Origin: Vibrio gazogenes
GTDB lineage: Bacteria; Pseudomonadota; Gammaproteobacteria; Enterobacterales; Vibrionaceae
Reading direction: 5' to 3'
DNA: 64,000 nt
Assembly (NCBI RefSeq): GCF_023920225.1
Contig: NZ_CP092588.1
Location: 310,001 to 374,000, forward strand
The notes under the pieces are model-generated. The model was not told the origin of the DNA. It saw only the letters and a list, made by a program, of their open reading frames with translations, and made no database searches. Position 1 is the first letter of the stretch. Every line of letters starts with the position of its first letter. This document shows positions 47,229-57,026 of this stretch, in pieces. A program made the translations under genes and the position numbers.

Positions 47229-48356
47229 ATGGACATTCGTCATGCGAACCACACTGATCTTTCTGCGCTGAATGCACTAGAGCAACAGCTTTTCACCGGA
47301 GACAAAATCTCACCACGTCAAATGCGGCGGTTTCTGAAATCGACACATGCTGCCATTTTTGTTGCCGAATCGGGCACTCAATTGGCTGGCTATGCTTTAC
47401 TTCTGTTTCACCAAGGTACACAGCTATCAAGGTTGTATTCGATTGCCGTAAACCCTGACTTCAGAGGCCGAGGTATTGCCCAGCAACTGATGGGGCAATG
47501 TGAGCGTGCAGCTCTTGATCAAGGTGCTTGTACATTACGACTAGAAGTTCGGGATGACAATAGGGCCGCGTTAAAATTATATGAAAAAATGGGCTATAAA
47601 CGGCTCAGAATACTGATGCATTATTACGATGACCAATGTGACGGGATTCGGATGCAAAAACGGCTCGATCCGCATGAGCCTCGTTTGGAAGTACCCGTGC
47701 CCCTTTACGTCCAAACAACGCCGTTTACATGTGGTGCGGCTTGCCTGTTGATGAGCTTTGCGCGCTTTGAGTCTGCAACCGAATTGACTCGGATTCATGA
47801 GCTACAGTTATGGCGAGAAGCAACCACGATCTACATGACCTCCGGACATGGCGGATGTAGCGGACATGGTCTGGCGTTGGCTGCGGCACGGCGAGGATTT
47901 GAAGTCGAGCTGTGGAGTCGCTCTTCAACGGTGCCATTCATTGATGGTGTGCGGGATCTGAATAAAAAGTCGGTGATTGAATTAGTCCATCAGGATTTTT
48001 GTCAGCAGTTGGCAGGGTATTCGAATGTCACGGTGACGGATATGCCACCCACACAGGCTCAGTTTGAGGGTTGGTTGGAAGAGGGGGCGAGTGTTTTATT
48101 GCTGATCAGCACTTATCGGTTTACGGGAAACAAAGAACCGCACTGGATTTTACTCAGTGGCATGAGCGAACACTTTTTCTTTATTCATGATCCACATGTT
48201 GATGATCAGTCTGAGGTCGTTGCAGCCGCTTATATTCCGGTCGGCAAAGCGGTTCTCACTCAAATTATTGGCTATGGCAAACAGAAGCAGACATCTTGTG
48301 TGGTGATCCGCAAGGGGAAAGCACCTGAACTATCGAACGAAGCGATTAAAGATTAA
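47229..48356 (+). CDS. GNAT acetyltransferase fused to C39-like peptidase
   Basis: I prefer the ATG at 47229 (TTGAGG before it) to the TTG at 47217. Residues ~1-140 form a GNAT domain (YSIAVNPDFRGRGIAQQLM, then LEVRDDNRAALKLYEKMGY). From ~155 the protein resembles papain-like C39 peptidases: TTPFTCGAACLLMSFAR has the catalytic Cys and HWILLSGMSEHFFFIHDPH the His and Asp. It is divergent from the RimK-like gene 102 bp away and probably shares its control region. Together they could modify (acetylate, ligate) and cleave a peptide; the peptide itself is not recognised nearby. Confidence 0.85.
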   Translation: MDIRHANHTDLSALNALEQQLFTGDKISPRQMRRFLKSTHAAIFVAESGTQLAGYALLLFHQGTQLSRLYSIAVNPDFRGRGIAQQLMGQCERAALDQGACTLRLEVRDDNRAALKLYEKMGYKRLRILMHYYDDQCDGIRMQKRLDPHEPRLEVPVPLYVQTTPFTCGAACLLMSFARFESATELTRIHELQLWREATTIYMTSGHGGCSGHGLALAAARRGFEVELWSRSSTVPFIDGVRDLNKKSVIELVHQDFCQQLAGYSNVTVTDMPPTQAQFEGWLEEGASVLLLISTYRFTGNKEPHWILLSGMSEHFFFIHDPHVDDQSEVVAAAYIPVGKAVLTQIIGYGKQKQTSCVVIRKGKAPELSNEAIKD

Positions 48357-48439
48357 ATTGACTAATGCCTAACACGAGCATCCGTAACGTGTTAGGTCAG
48401 TGATGATGTGTATTTGCAGTATGCTTGATGCGCATCTGC

Positions 48440-48628
48440 TCAGGCACATTTTCTATAGTCAGAACTTTTTTTATGCTCAGGCATAGTCGCGCATTGTTGC
48501 ATGCCGAGTTCCTGAGCTTGACGCACCAGTTCCTCTCTTTCTGTGGTGGTCATTTCGCTTGTTTCTGGTGAGCGAAACGTTTCGATATCAAGTTCTGCAG
48601 GGATAAGGACATAATGTTTGTTAAACAT
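48440..48628 (-). CDS. small conserved-looking hypothetical protein (62 aa)
   Basis: Ends in CATMPEHKKSSDYRKCA and begins MFNKHYVLIPAELDIETF; soluble, two cysteines near the C-terminus, no membrane helix. The ribosome site is AGAGAGATTG before the ATG. It lies convergent to the GNAT-C39 gene. The compact, in-frame appearance and normal codon use make it a likely real gene, but no family is recognised. Confidence 0.55.
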   Translation of the reverse strand: MFNKHYVLIPAELDIETFRSPETSEMTTTEREELVRQAQELGMQQCATMPEHKKSSDYRKCA

Positions 48629-48670
48629 TTTTCAATCTCTCTATTTGTTACGATGGATATGTGATGGTTG

Positions 48671-48702
48671 AAAAAAGATGCTGCTTGATTCTAAGCAGCA
48701 TC
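48671..48702 (-). terminator. intrinsic terminator of the zwf-pgl-gnd operon
   Basis: On the minus strand GATGCTGCTT, a 6-base loop and AAGCAGCATC are followed by TTTTTT. The hairpin lies 70 bp past the gnd stop. Strong intrinsic terminator. Confidence 0.9.
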
Positions 48703-48771
48703 GATAGAAAGGTCAAATAATAATCACAAATCTATTAATAAGCGAACGATTTGTTTTCTAATTTGTGAGCT

Positions 48772-50220
48772 TCAGACATCATAAGTTGTTGAAGCGGTAT
48801 CACCGCCTGTACCTGTCCAGTTGGTGTGGAAGAACTCGCCACGCGGACGGTCAACACGCTCATAGGTATGCGCCCCAAAGTAATCACGTTGCGCCTGAAG
48901 CAGGTTTGCTGGCAGACGTGCTGTTGTATAACCGTCTAAGAATGTCAGCGCTGATGTGGTACAAGGCATTGGAATGCCGGCTTCCAGAGATTTGGCAGCC
49001 ACTTTACGCCAAGCAGCAAGACACTGATCCAGAATACCTTTAAAGTAAGGATCTGACCCTAGGAAAGCGAGTTCAGGGTTGGCATCATACGCATCGCGGA
49101 TATTACCGAGGAATGCTGAACGGATAATACAGCCACCTCGCCACATGAGTGCAACGTTACCGTAGTTCAGTTCCCAGCCGTTCTCATTAGATGCTTCACG
49201 CATCAGCATAAAGCCTTGTGCGTAAGAGATGATTTTTGAAGCCAACAGTGCCTGACGTAATGCATCAAGCCATTCTTGCTTATCACCAGCCACTTTCGCG
49301 ATAGATTTACCAAATTGTGCTTCAGCATCAACGCGCTGTTCTTTGAGTGCCGACAGGCAACGTGCAAATACGGATTCGCTGATCAACGTCAGTGGAATAC
49401 CGAGATCCAGTGCATTGATGCCAGTCCATTTACCGGTGCCTTTCTGACCAGCCGTATCCAGAATTTTTTCAACCAGCGGGCTACCGTCTTCATCTTTATA
49501 GCCAAGAATATCCGCGGTGATCTCGATTAAGTAACTGTTCAGTTCGGTTTTATTCCAATCGCTGAAGGTTTGTTGCATCTCTTCATGGCTCAGACCAAGA
49601 CCGTCTTTCATGAATTGATAAGCTTCAGTAATCAGCTGCATGTCACCATATTCGATGCCGTTGTGCACCATCTTAACGAAGTGACCGGCACCATCGTTAC
49701 CAACCCAGTCACAGCAAGGCTCGCCTGTATCGGTTTTGGCTGAAATAGCTTGAAAGATAGGTTTGACTGCTGGCCATGCTTGTGGTGAACCACCCGGCAT
49801 AATCGATGGTCCAAAGCGCGCACCTTCTTCACCACCGGATACACCGGTACCGATGAAGTGAATGCCTTTCTCTTTCAACGCAGCAACACGACGGTTGGTA
49901 TCCGGATAGTTGGTATTCCCACCATCGATGATAATATCACCTTCGTCGAGGAGCGGTGCTAACTGATCGATAAATGCATCAACGACTGAACCGGCACGAA
50001 CCATCAGCATGACTTTGCGTGGCTTCTCTAGCTTTTCAACCAAATCTTCCAAAGAATAAGCACCAATAATATTGGTGTCTTTGGCAGGGCCTGCTAAGAA
50101 TTCATCGACTTTGGATGTGGTCCGGTTGTGTGCAACGACTGTGAAACCATGGTCGTTCATATTAAGAATTAGGTTTTGTCCCATCACCGCAAGACCAATA
50201 ACACCTATATCGCCTTTCAT
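48772..50220 (-). CDS. gnd: 6-phosphogluconate dehydrogenase, decarboxylating
   Basis: Gnd oxidises 6-phosphogluconate to ribulose 5-phosphate and CO2 with NADP. Visible are the Rossmann start GDIGVIGLAVMGQNLILN, the substrate-binding VSGGEEGARFGPSIMPGG, and HNGIEYGDMQLI and ALDLGIPLTLI. I use the ATG at 50220 (AGGAGA 10 bases before) rather than the frame extension to 50241 within pgl. 482 residues is the length of the Vibrio-type enzyme. Third gene of the pentose phosphate operon. An odd point is the C-terminal FFHTNWTGTGGDTAS, which is normal for the family. Confidence 0.97.
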   Translation of the reverse strand: MKGDIGVIGLAVMGQNLILNMNDHGFTVVAHNRTTSKVDEFLAGPAKDTNIIGAYSLEDLVEKLEKPRKVMLMVRAGSVVDAFIDQLAPLLDEGDIIIDGGNTNYPDTNRRVAALKEKGIHFIGTGVSGGEEGARFGPSIMPGGSPQAWPAVKPIFQAISAKTDTGEPCCDWVGNDGAGHFVKMVHNGIEYGDMQLITEAYQFMKDGLGLSHEEMQQTFSDWNKTELNSYLIEITADILGYKDEDGSPLVEKILDTAGQKGTGKWTGINALDLGIPLTLISESVFARCLSALKEQRVDAEAQFGKSIAKVAGDKQEWLDALRQALLASKIISYAQGFMLMREASNENGWELNYGNVALMWRGGCIIRSAFLGNIRDAYDANPELAFLGSDPYFKGILDQCLAAWRKVAAKSLEAGIPMPCTTSALTFLDGYTTARLPANLLQAQRDYFGAHTYERVDRPRGEFFHTNWTGTGGDTASTTYDV

Positions 50221-50233
50221 TAAATTTATCTCC

Positions 50234-50950
50234 TCACGCAATCTTTGCTGCTGCGTCTTTATCTAAATACCACTCAGTCTCACCTTGAGAGGACTGAACT
50301 TTAGCCGCTGGATAAGGTAATGCTTCTGCAGCGGTGGTGTGAATTTCATGGACAATGTCTGCCTTCCCGGCACCGAGAACCAAGTAGCTGATTCGTTTAG
50401 CAGCTTGAAGGACTTTGGCACTTTTAGAAACACGCAATTGGCCTGATTCAGGGTGAGAAGCCACAAGTGCCAGCGCAGGATCTTGATAATTGGTTGCTCC
50501 GGGGAAGAGTGAAGCAGTATGTCCATCGGCACCGACGCCTAACAGAATCCAATCGAATACTGGGGTTCCGTCTTGAGTCGGGACTTGCGCCAGCATTTCT
50601 TGGGCGAAGCGCTCGACTTCAGATGCCGGATCATCTTCCCCTAAAATCCGGTGGATATTCTCTGCCGGAATTTGAATCTGACTAAACAGGAGTGCGTTTG
50701 CTTCACCGTAGTTGCTTTCCGCATCGTCAGGGGCGACACAGCGTTCATCACCCCACCAAAAATGGAGATTGTGCCACTGAATTGATGTCGCATAGGGGGC
50801 AGACGCCAGCAGTTTGAACAACATTTTGGGCGTGCTACCACCGGACAGAGAGATATGAACAGGGCGTCCCTGTTCACTATAGGTTTTTAAGTCGTCAGCA
50901 AGCGAATGCACGACTTCATCGGCAGTTTGAAAAATTTTGTGGTTGATCAT
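50234..50950 (-). CDS. pgl: 6-phosphogluconolactonase
   Basis: A 238-residue DevB-type lactonase: HISLSGGSTPKMLFKLLA, HFWWGDERCVAPDDAESNYG and LLGVGADGHTASLFPG are the phosphate-binding and catalytic segments. It hydrolyses 6-phosphogluconolactone between Zwf and Gnd. The start overlaps the zwf stop by ATGA, and gnd follows 13 bp after its stop, so all three are co-transcribed. Confidence 0.95.
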   Translation of the reverse strand: MINHKIFQTADEVVHSLADDLKTYSEQGRPVHISLSGGSTPKMLFKLLASAPYATSIQWHNLHFWWGDERCVAPDDAESNYGEANALLFSQIQIPAENIHRILGEDDPASEVERFAQEMLAQVPTQDGTPVFDWILLGVGADGHTASLFPGATNYQDPALALVASHPESGQLRVSKSAKVLQAAKRISYLVLGAGKADIVHEIHTTAAEALPYPAAKVQSSQGETEWYLDKDAAAKIA

Positions 50951-52452
50951 AATTCACAATAATCCGTATTGGTTAAGTTTTTACAGGGGAATCGCCATTC
51001 TCTGCCATCTCTTTGCAGCAGCTCATCCGATTCTTTAGGGCCCCATGTCCCACAGGCATATCCATATAAAGAGGTCGGGTCTTGTTTGTAGTCCAGAATC
51101 GGCTGAACGAATTTCCAACAAGCCTCAACCGCATCTGTGCGGGCAAATAATGTTGCATCGCCGTTTAGGGCGTCGAGCAATAAACGCTCATAAGCCGTGA
51201 GCATGTTGGTTTCTTCCAAAGAGGTGTAATGGAAGTCCATTGATGCTTCTTTTGCTCGGAAACCGGCACCCGGCTCTTTCAGACCAAAGCTCATTAAAAT
51301 GCCTTCGTCGGGCTGGATTCGAATCACGAGTTTATTTTCCGGTGCGTTCTGAGCAAATACCGGGTGTGGCGTGCGTTTGAAGTGAATCACGACTTCGGTC
51401 ACGCGGGTCGGCAGTCTTTTACCGCTACGGACATAGAAGGGCACCCCATTCCAACGCCAGTTGTTGATAAACATTTTTAGCGCGACATAGGTTTCGGTGC
51501 GTGAATCTTCGGCAACCCCATGCTCATTCCGATAGCCCGGCAGGAATTTTCCCCGGACTTCAGACTCGGTGTATTGTCCGAGGACCAAGTTGTGCCGGAG
51601 ATCTTCATCACTGAGTGGCTGAAGACTTTGCAGCGCTTTGTTGACTTCATTCCGGATAGAATTCGCATTAATCGCGGCCGGTGGCTCCATCGTGACCATT
51701 GCTAGTACTTGCAGCAAATGGTTCTGGAACATGTCTCGCACTGCACCTGAGTTGTCGTAGTATCCACCACGCTCTTCTACACCAAGGAACTCAGCACCGG
51801 TGATTTCGACATAATCGATGAAGTTGCGGTTCCAGAGTGGTTCAAACATACCATTGGCAAAGCGGAAAACCAGAAGGTTTTGCACGGTTTCTTTACCCAA
51901 ATAATGGTCAATACGGTAGATTTGATGCTCTTTGAAGTGACGGTGGATTTCGATATCCAGTTCTTGCGCTGACTCGAGGTCATAGCCAAATGGTTTTTCG
52001 ATAATCAGACGCTTCCAGCCTTGGCCTTCATCGTTTAATCCATGCGCGGCCAGACAGCTGGGGATCACGCCATACAGACTTGGCGGTGTTGCCAGATAGA
52101 ATAAGGTGTTGCGTTGCTCAAAGTGATATTGCTCGGCCAGTGTTTCCAGCCGTTCAGACAATTTTTGATAGTCATCGACATTGGCAGTATCAATCGCTTG
52201 ATAATGAAGGTGCTGGCAAAATAATTCCAGCGTTTCAGGAACTGTTTTCTCCAGTTCTTGAAGGGTTTTTTTCAATCTTTCCCGGTAGGAGTCATCACTA
52301 TATTCCGTTCGACTTACACCTAAAATTGCAAATGATTTTGGTAGTTGATTGTTTGCATATAGATGATATAAGGCAGGAATAAGTTTGCGGTAAGTGAGAT
52401 CGCCGGAAGCACCAAATATTACGATGCTGCTGTTTTCAGGTATTACCATCAT
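50947..52452 (-). CDS. zwf: glucose-6-phosphate 1-dehydrogenase
   Basis: The enzyme feeds glucose 6-phosphate into the pentose phosphate pathway and makes NADPH. Hallmarks are IVIFGASGDLTYRKLIPALY (NADP site) and RIDHYLGKETVQNLLVFRFANG (catalytic RIDHYLGK). Starts at 52452 or 52449 are supported by AAGGGAAAG; the longer frame to 52500 lacks a ribosome site. Length ~501 residues is standard. First gene of the zwf-pgl-gnd unit; its promoter lies in 52501-52694. Confidence 0.96.
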   Translation of the reverse strand: MMVIPENSSIVIFGASGDLTYRKLIPALYHLYANNQLPKSFAILGVSRTEYSDDSYRERLKKTLQELEKTVPETLELFCQHLHYQAIDTANVDDYQKLSERLETLAEQYHFEQRNTLFYLATPPSLYGVIPSCLAAHGLNDEGQGWKRLIIEKPFGYDLESAQELDIEIHRHFKEHQIYRIDHYLGKETVQNLLVFRFANGMFEPLWNRNFIDYVEITGAEFLGVEERGGYYDNSGAVRDMFQNHLLQVLAMVTMEPPAAINANSIRNEVNKALQSLQPLSDEDLRHNLVLGQYTESEVRGKFLPGYRNEHGVAEDSRTETYVALKMFINNWRWNGVPFYVRSGKRLPTRVTEVVIHFKRTPHPVFAQNAPENKLVIRIQPDEGILMSFGLKEPGAGFRAKEASMDFHYTSLEETNMLTAYERLLLDALNGDATLFARTDAVEACWKFVQPILDYKQDPTSLYGYACGTWGPKESDELLQRDGREWRFPCKNLTNTDYCEL

Positions 52453-52694
52453 CTTTCCCTTAAAAACGAGGTATTTAGCGTGTGCCAACGGTAACAGCAC
52501 AATACCAAAATAGAAAATCGGCTCTTTCTATGGCAATAATAGGTACTATCAATATCCATGATGCTTATCATAAAAGAGCAAAAAACTGATCTCTATTCTC
52601 TCTGACAATTTGATTTACATCAACCAAAAGTGTCGCTTCGATCAACTTATTTTGTATATGAGTGTCCGTCTGGCCGGGCTTATTGTTTTCACGA

Positions 52695-55580
52695 TCATAT
52701 CTGATGCGTCATTGTTTTCAGATATTGTTTGACGCGCTTGATGTGGATGTTCGGGTCAATCTGCGTGATCTGGTTTTTTCCCATGAATGTTTCGGCATAA
52801 CGCTGATACAGTTTGTTTTCCAGAAAGAGTAAATAGAGACGCGGATCCAAGTGGCCGTTGACGGCCATTTCCGTCATCCGTTCAATGACTTCTGACAGCA
52901 TATTGACTTGTTGATCCGGTCGATCACGGAAGGTGAGCGATTCAAAGACGTTAGCCACCGCGATAATTCTGGCTTGAACCGAGAGTTCTTCACCTTTTAA
53001 CCCTCTGGGGAATCCTCGGCCGTCCATGCGTTCATGATGACACGCTGCAATTTTCGGAATATTTTTCAGATGTTCCGGATAGGGCAGTCTTTCCAATAAC
53101 ATCAGGGTCTGTACGGTATGTGAATTGAGGATAAATTGTTCTTCTTCCGTTAACATGCCATGACGAACGGATAAATTATGCAGCTCTCCCCGATTGTATA
53201 GCAGCTCACCCGGTTTGAGTGAAAAACGATCCTGCCATGTCTCTTTCGAGTAGTTACCGGATTCCCAAGTCACACAGTGGCTTGGCTTATCGTCGAGTAG
53301 TTTTTCCATGACGGGTAGCGCTCTCGATTTGCCCGCGTGTTGTTGCTCAATCGAGGAGACGCCTAACTGATCATCCAATGTGCGCTTCCAACTGCGTTGT
53401 GCAATATGATGTAACTTCTCGATTTTTTCATTGTTCATCGGTTCATCGTTTACATTACATTGGGCAACGAAGACAAACTCTTCATCCAAGGTTTGGTGGA
53501 TCGCTTCAAGCTCGGCCAGTAAGGTTGTTTGGTCTTTCCCTTCCGCCAGTCCCTTCCAGTAATCCGTTTCAGCCTGAAGTTTGAGTAGTTCAAAACGCAT
53601 TCGGACTTCATGAATCCGGTTATAAATGGTTTCAAGCTTGGTCGCCTTATTGAAGATATATTCAGGCGTGGTGATTTTTCCGCAGTCATGCAGCCAAGAG
53701 GCAACATTTAACTCTTCCCACTGTGCAGCATCCATTTTGAAATAAGGGTAATAATGCGTGTCGGTGACGGTTGCTTCTGCCAACCACTGCACCAAAGCCG
53801 GAACGCGTTGGGAATGGCCGCGTGTCTGAGGAGACTTGGTATCAACTGCGGAAGTAATGAGCTCGATGAATGCGTAGAACACTTCTTTCTGTTGTTGCAG
53901 GGTGTCAATATTGTCTTTGGCGATTTGTGCAAAGCTCATCAATTCACGCAGGAAGGCGTGTTTGTCTGATTGCTCCTGAGTAATCGGGCGTTCATAGCCG
54001 AGATTGAGAATACCGATCAGTTGCTGACGCCGATTCAAAAGCGGGAACAGGTAAATATCCGTATTAAATAGCTGGTCGCGGTACTTTTTAATGATGTTAT
54101 CTTGCTTATTGAGGTGAACCACCTCTCCTTTTTGTAATTGTGACTTGAGCCAAGGTGTCTCATTCAGTAAATCATTGATATCTATTTTGAACGGGATGAT
54201 TGCATGATTCGTCAGTATCGTGAATGACGCTGTTTCATTAGAGAAGATGTACAGAATGATCGTTTCTGCTCGGGTGATCTGATAGCTTTGCTGGGTGAGT
54301 GTTTTTGCCAGTGTATTGAAATCATAATTACTGGCTGTCTTGCGGAGTAACTTCAGTAAATCGTACAGCGTGTGTTCCATTAACTGCAATGACTGAGATA
54401 GGTTCGCGACTTCTTTAATCATCGACTTAGGGTAACGTGTTTTCTTAAATTCAAATCGTGTAATGCTGTCGGAAAGCTGGACCAAATTTTTTAAAGGTTT
54501 TGCTAGCCTTGATGCAATCATCGCAGCGATCAGAAAGCAGAATATGAGTAGAATGACGACCACTTTCAGCTGTTGGTCCCGCATCGATAATAAATTGGCT
54601 AATAGGGCATTATGTGGGGTTGCTTCTGCTAACATTAAAGTGACGTAAGGATTCAGTGTCACGGGGGTCAACGTGATAGACCAATCCTTGCCTCCATGAT
54701 TGACGGTTTCATAAAGAACCTGACTACTGATCCGATGGAGAATCGGTGTAAATAATGAGTTCTCCAGCTTGCGGTGATTCTCTGCCGGGGTATTGCTCAC
54801 CGATACACCGGCATCATGTTGAGCTAAGACATTATATTTTTGATCAAACAAGATGAGCTTTGTATCTTCAGAAAAGCCAATGGCATCGATTTGCTTCGAC
54901 AAAGAATCCAGTGTGAAATCAGCGCCAACAACTTTGTGACCATCTGGTGAGCGCCGTGATAGGGTTACGCCGTGAGTTTTCAAAAAATAGAAGAAGTAGG
55001 GTTCTGTCAGCCGAATTTTCCCGTCAGTCTGAGCAGACAGAAACCAAGGGCGTTCGCGCGGATCAAACTGGTTATCAAAAGTCTGACGATGGCTAATTTG
55101 CTGGAATTGTTCATCAAGAAAAAAGATATCACTCTGCCCATTGATTTGGGTTTGCTGTGCATACAATGCAGCGTTTTTCGGGGCATTGAAGCGCCTGATA
55201 TTTTGTTCATTCAACAGTGGGCGTAAGATGGTGAAATCGCCATTGTCATCGGCAAAGTAGATGGCAACCAAATTGGGATTTTTTTGAAACACCAGCGCCA
55301 TTGATGCCAACCAGCGTTTATCGTCAATCGGGGAGTGCTCCTTTTCGACAAACGTGCTGAATGCAAGGAAATCCAGTGTGGTCAGGATTGGGCCAATACT
55401 TTGTTTATATTCGGTTTCGATTTTACGGCTGTTTTCATAACTGAGCTGCTTTGCGGTTTCGGTGAGTAATGCTTGGGCATGGTTATAACTGATTAGGATT
55501 AAAACGCCACCAACGATTGAAGTTAAAATCAGGAATAAACTACCAATATGAAGACTAAGGGAATAGCGACGTAATTTCAT
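52695..55580 (-). CDS. membrane Cache-GAF-HD-GYP-like protein (degenerate phosphodiesterase)
   Basis: 961 residues. Transmembrane helices lie at ~12-34 and ~345-365 around a periplasmic Cache domain (PFYFYFLKTHGVTLSRRSPD-like region; the ligand side). A short HAMP-like linker, a GAF domain (~415-580), and a C-terminal HD-GYP (~600-930) follow. The HD dyad is present (WLHDCGKITTPEYIF), but the GYP motif reads HHERMDGRGFP and the usual ADVFDALT reads VANVFESLT, replacing a metal-binding Asp by Asn. About 140 extra residues are inserted between HD and the distal His. HD-GYP domains degrade cyclic di-GMP; this one may have weak activity or act as a sensor. Monocistronic. Confidence 0.85.
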   Translation of the reverse strand: MKLRRYSLSLHIGSLFLILTSIVGGVLILISYNHAQALLTETAKQLSYENSRKIETEYKQSIGPILTTLDFLAFSTFVEKEHSPIDDKRWLASMALVFQKNPNLVAIYFADDNGDFTILRPLLNEQNIRRFNAPKNAALYAQQTQINGQSDIFFLDEQFQQISHRQTFDNQFDPRERPWFLSAQTDGKIRLTEPYFFYFLKTHGVTLSRRSPDGHKVVGADFTLDSLSKQIDAIGFSEDTKLILFDQKYNVLAQHDAGVSVSNTPAENHRKLENSLFTPILHRISSQVLYETVNHGGKDWSITLTPVTLNPYVTLMLAEATPHNALLANLLSMRDQQLKVVVILLIFCFLIAAMIASRLAKPLKNLVQLSDSITRFEFKKTRYPKSMIKEVANLSQSLQLMEHTLYDLLKLLRKTASNYDFNTLAKTLTQQSYQITRAETIILYIFSNETASFTILTNHAIIPFKIDINDLLNETPWLKSQLQKGEVVHLNKQDNIIKKYRDQLFNTDIYLFPLLNRRQQLIGILNLGYERPITQEQSDKHAFLRELMSFAQIAKDNIDTLQQQKEVFYAFIELITSAVDTKSPQTRGHSQRVPALVQWLAEATVTDTHYYPYFKMDAAQWEELNVASWLHDCGKITTPEYIFNKATKLETIYNRIHEVRMRFELLKLQAETDYWKGLAEGKDQTTLLAELEAIHQTLDEEFVFVAQCNVNDEPMNNEKIEKLHHIAQRSWKRTLDDQLGVSSIEQQHAGKSRALPVMEKLLDDKPSHCVTWESGNYSKETWQDRFSLKPGELLYNRGELHNLSVRHGMLTEEEQFILNSHTVQTLMLLERLPYPEHLKNIPKIAACHHERMDGRGFPRGLKGEELSVQARIIAVANVFESLTFRDRPDQQVNMLSEVIERMTEMAVNGHLDPRLYLLFLENKLYQRYAETFMGKNQITQIDPNIHIKRVKQYLKTMTHQI

Positions 55581-55788
55581 AAGTTTGTCCGTAGATCGAG
55601 CCTTTATAGAAAATAAGTATCCGTTAATAGGGGTTTATCTGAACAAAATTTAACCACGAAAGGTCAGCAGTCCCTAGGATATAAGTATTGTCGAATGTGG
55701 TCAGGTTGCAAAAAAACCGTTGAAATTGGTGATAGCCAGTCACAATGTGCATTGATATAGTTTTGTATGGGAGAGAAAGGGAGGCTTT

Positions 55789-56535
55789 ATGGATATTGTT
55801 GTTGATACACATACGCATACTTATGCAAGTGGTCATGCTTATAGTACGTTGCTTGAAAATGTCAGTGTTGCGAAAGCAAATGGGCTAAAAATTTTATGTA
55901 CGACCGATCATGCCGAGCGGATGCCGGGCGCCCCTCATCCTTGGTTTTTTGCCAATCAGAGAGTGATTCCACGCTTTTTAAATGAGATTGCAATTATGCG
56001 TGGTGTGGAAGCTAATATTTTAAATACCCAAGGCGAAATTGACTTACAACCGCATGTACTGGCACAACTTGACTGGGTGATCGGCAGTTTTCATGAGCCG
56101 GTGTTTGCACCAACTGATAAAAAGACGCATACCCAGGCATTGCTGAGTGTGATTGAACGTGGCGAAGTGGACGCTTTGGGACATTTGGGCAACCCCAGAT
56201 ATGATTTTGACTTTGATGCGGTGATTCAGTGTGCAGCCGAGCACCATGTTGCGATTGAGATTAACAATAGTACCTTGCTGGGGCATAGCCGCATCGGCAG
56301 CATTGAACGATGTTATGAGATAGGGCGTCTTGCCAAGTTGTATGGCGCACCGATTACTACGGGCAGTGATGCTCACTTTTGTCACGCTGTCGGCGAGTTG
56401 AGTCTCGCTCGGGAACTGATCGGAAAGGTTGAGATTCCCGCAGAGCAGGTCATTACACACAGTGCCCGCCAGTTTTTGCAGTTTCTGGCATTGCGCGGGC
56501 GTGAGGCGATTCCTGATTTTGATGCAATACAGTAA
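55789..56535 (+). CDS. ycdX: YcdX-like PHP-domain phosphatase
   Basis: The 248-residue protein shows the PHP motif I DTHTHTYASGHAYS, motif II TTDHAERMPG, motif III GVEANILN and motif IV TTGSDAHF, which together bind three metal ions. It matches E. coli YcdX, a zinc phosphatase linked to swarming motility. A start with GGGAGAGAAAGGGAGG-like leader precedes the ATG. Stands alone. Confidence 0.93.
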   Translation: MDIVVDTHTHTYASGHAYSTLLENVSVAKANGLKILCTTDHAERMPGAPHPWFFANQRVIPRFLNEIAIMRGVEANILNTQGEIDLQPHVLAQLDWVIGSFHEPVFAPTDKKTHTQALLSVIERGEVDALGHLGNPRYDFDFDAVIQCAAEHHVAIEINNSTLLGHSRIGSIERCYEIGRLAKLYGAPITTGSDAHFCHAVGELSLARELIGKVEIPAEQVITHSARQFLQFLALRGREAIPDFDAIQ

Positions 56536-56666
56536 AAAAGTGTGCCATAAAAGTTGTCATGAAGATGCATAAATCGCCATTAGATATACTTTGTCAAAAA
56601 GTGAATTTATCTTAAGATGGCAAAGAAATGTCAATAAGTCAGAAACATACGTAAGGAAGCAATGCA

Positions 56667-57026
56667 ATGTTAAAAAAAATAACAGTATTATTATTGGTGA
56701 TGTGTTTTTCTCCGGTCTGGGCGCATAGTGGTGATATGCATTCATCCATGAGACAGATGAAAAAAGCCTTCGGTGATGCAGCTCAGTCTTCGAGTGTTGA
56801 AGAGATGAAAGGTGCAATGGGGCGACTTGATGAAATCGTGAGTCATCTCAAACAGGAGAATTATTCGGGTGACAGAGGGAAGACAATGCAGGAAGGTTTT
56901 CAAAAGCTTTCTGTTGCCATTGATCAGGTTGAATCTGAACTCAATCAGGGCAACTTACAAAGTGCCAAAGATAAGCTCAGAACGATTGATGAATTGAGAT
57001 CAGAATATCATCGCAAGGTGAGATGA
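56667..57026 (+). CDS. periplasmic cytochrome b562-like protein
   Basis: Signal peptide (first 19 residues, PVWA-HS), then a ~100-residue four-helix bundle with a Met-rich first helix (MHSSMRQMKKAF) and a His near the C-terminus (SEYHRKVR), the positions of the axial heme ligands Met7 and His102 in E. coli cytochrome b562. There is no CXXCH, so heme, if bound, is not covalently attached. Its electron-transfer partner is unknown. Ribosome site AAGGAAG before the ATG. Confidence 0.8.
   Translation: MLKKITVLLLVMCFSPVWAHSGDMHSSMRQMKKAFGDAAQSSSVEEMKGAMGRLDEIVSHLKQENYSGDRGKTMQEGFQKLSVAIDQVESELNQGNLQSAKDKLRTIDELRSEYHRKVR

Noticed and set aside
48368..48396. GCCTAAC...GTTAGGT boxes resembling attC cores
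   Set aside because: Only ~30 bp with a 9-bp stem between two convergent genes outside any array; better read as a weak terminator-type hairpin.
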